DNA from: DASZCR01 sp035942915 | GTDB taxonomy: Bacteria > Acidobacteriota > Blastocatellia > Pyrinomonadales > Pyrinomonadaceae | Length of the DNA: 22,625 nucleotides | Assembly (NCBI GenBank): GCA_035942915.1 | Contig: DASZCR010000145.1 | Coordinates: 1-22,625, forward strand | Direction: 5' to 3' | In this document: in pieces, positions 22,330 through 22,625 of the stretch | How positions within the stretch are numbered: position 1 is the stretch's first letter | Layout of the letters: each line of letters opens with the position of its first letter | Made by a program: the position numbers and the translations under genes | Notes under the pieces: model-generated | Seen by the model: the letters and a program-made list of their open reading frames with translations, nothing else | Database searches by the model: none | What the model was told of the DNA's origin: nothing

Positions 22330-22625
22330 TTAAGGCTCGCCGACGCGTATGACAACGACCGTGATGTCGTCGTGCGGGGGCGTCTCGCCGACGAACATCG
22401 CCACTTCGTCGAGGATGGCATTGCGCACCTCATCCGCATCCATCGCGTCGCAACGCTCGACCACGTCGAGCAGACGTTCGACGCCGAACTCCTCGCCCTC
22501 GGCGTTCATCGCCTCCGTAATCCCGTCAGAATAGAAGACGACGGTGTCGCCCGCGCCGAGTTCGAGCTCTTCGTGCCTCAGCCCCCGGTCGAACATTTTG
22601 CTGCCGACCAGACCGAGTCCCAGAC
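22330..22625 (-). CDS. C-terminal part of a SpoIIE/PP2C serine phosphatase (cut by window edge)
   Basis: The last 97 codons of a phosphatase whose N-terminus lies beyond the window. Visible PP2C motifs: GDTVVFYSDGITEAMNAEGEEFGVERL and PPHDDITVVVIRVG, ending at TAA 22330. It leads, or is an early member of, the partner-switching cassette, and is the second phosphatase in it. The pairing of two phosphatases with one STAS and one kinase suggests two input signals to one output. What the N-terminus senses cannot be seen. Confidence 0.88.
   Translation of the reverse strand, partial: LGLGLVGSKMFDRGLRHEELELGAGDTVVFYSDGITEAMNAEGEEFGVERLLDVVERCDAMDADEVRNAILDEVAMFVGETPPHDDITVVVIRVGEP

Overview
The window is about 22.6 kb of GC-rich bacterial chromosome. 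Genes are closely packed in short operons, mostly with clear Shine-Dalgarno (SD) sequences (AAGGAG/GGAGG), and there is one TTG start. No rRNA, tRNA, IS element, prophage or CRISPR array is visible. Gene content suggests a Gram-negative soil-type bacterium: an outer-membrane barrel, predicted Tat and Sec substrates, a GAF/SpoIIE partner-switching module, DUF2834, GerMN, a metallothionein and a LEA-like stress protein. Acidobacteriota (Blastocatellia-like) is my best guess, from general familiarity only; the sequence alone does not prove it.

Layout. 1-2911 (minus): an ABC-2 type exporter (ATPase, then permease starting at a TTG that overlaps the ATPase stop) followed by the start of a membrane-anchored protein cut by the window edge. 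3131-5456 (minus): a membrane/SRPBCC protein and a zinc alcohol/formaldehyde-type dehydrogenase, closed by a hairpin terminator at 3068-3098. 5457-6368: a 912-bp non-coding stretch with several small palindromes. 6369-9875 (plus): a copper operon of multicopper oxidase, SCO1/SenC copper chaperone and secreted seven-repeat beta-propeller, closed by a perfect 23-bp stem. 10019-10996 (minus): a class A beta-lactamase. 11161-11856 (plus): an Asp/Glu racemase-family protein that has lost both catalytic cysteines. 11954-12100 (plus): a strong promoter, a folded about 110-nt region and an intrinsic terminator, read here as an undescribed small RNA. 12123-13052 (minus): pirin. 13149-13847 (plus): a secreted LEA-like repeat protein.

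13981-14487 (plus): a conserved HEAGH-motif protein interrupted by an in-frame TAA, followed by a DUF2834 membrane protein. 15041-18072 (plus): a phosphoesterase/phospholipase C-family enzyme with a 47-residue lysine/serine tetrapeptide-repeat tail, translationally coupled (ATGA) to a small Omp85-like outer-membrane barrel without POTRA domains. 18098-18577 (minus): an exported GerMN-domain protein. 18739-19363 (minus): an exported small protein with a frameshift, followed by an 8-Cys metallothionein. 19550-22625 (minus): a partner-switching cassette of SpoIIE phosphatase (cut by the edge), STAS anti-sigma antagonist, RsbW-like kinase and a GAF-GAF-SpoIIE phosphatase.

A theme of envelope and stress handling runs through the region (copper oxidation and delivery, metal sequestration, beta-lactam resistance, desiccation-type protein, general stress signalling), but the cassettes look independent of each other. 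The most unusual items are the candidate small RNA, the phospholipase C/Omp85 pair with its histone-like tail, the cysteine-less racemase homologue, and two genes broken by a single change each.
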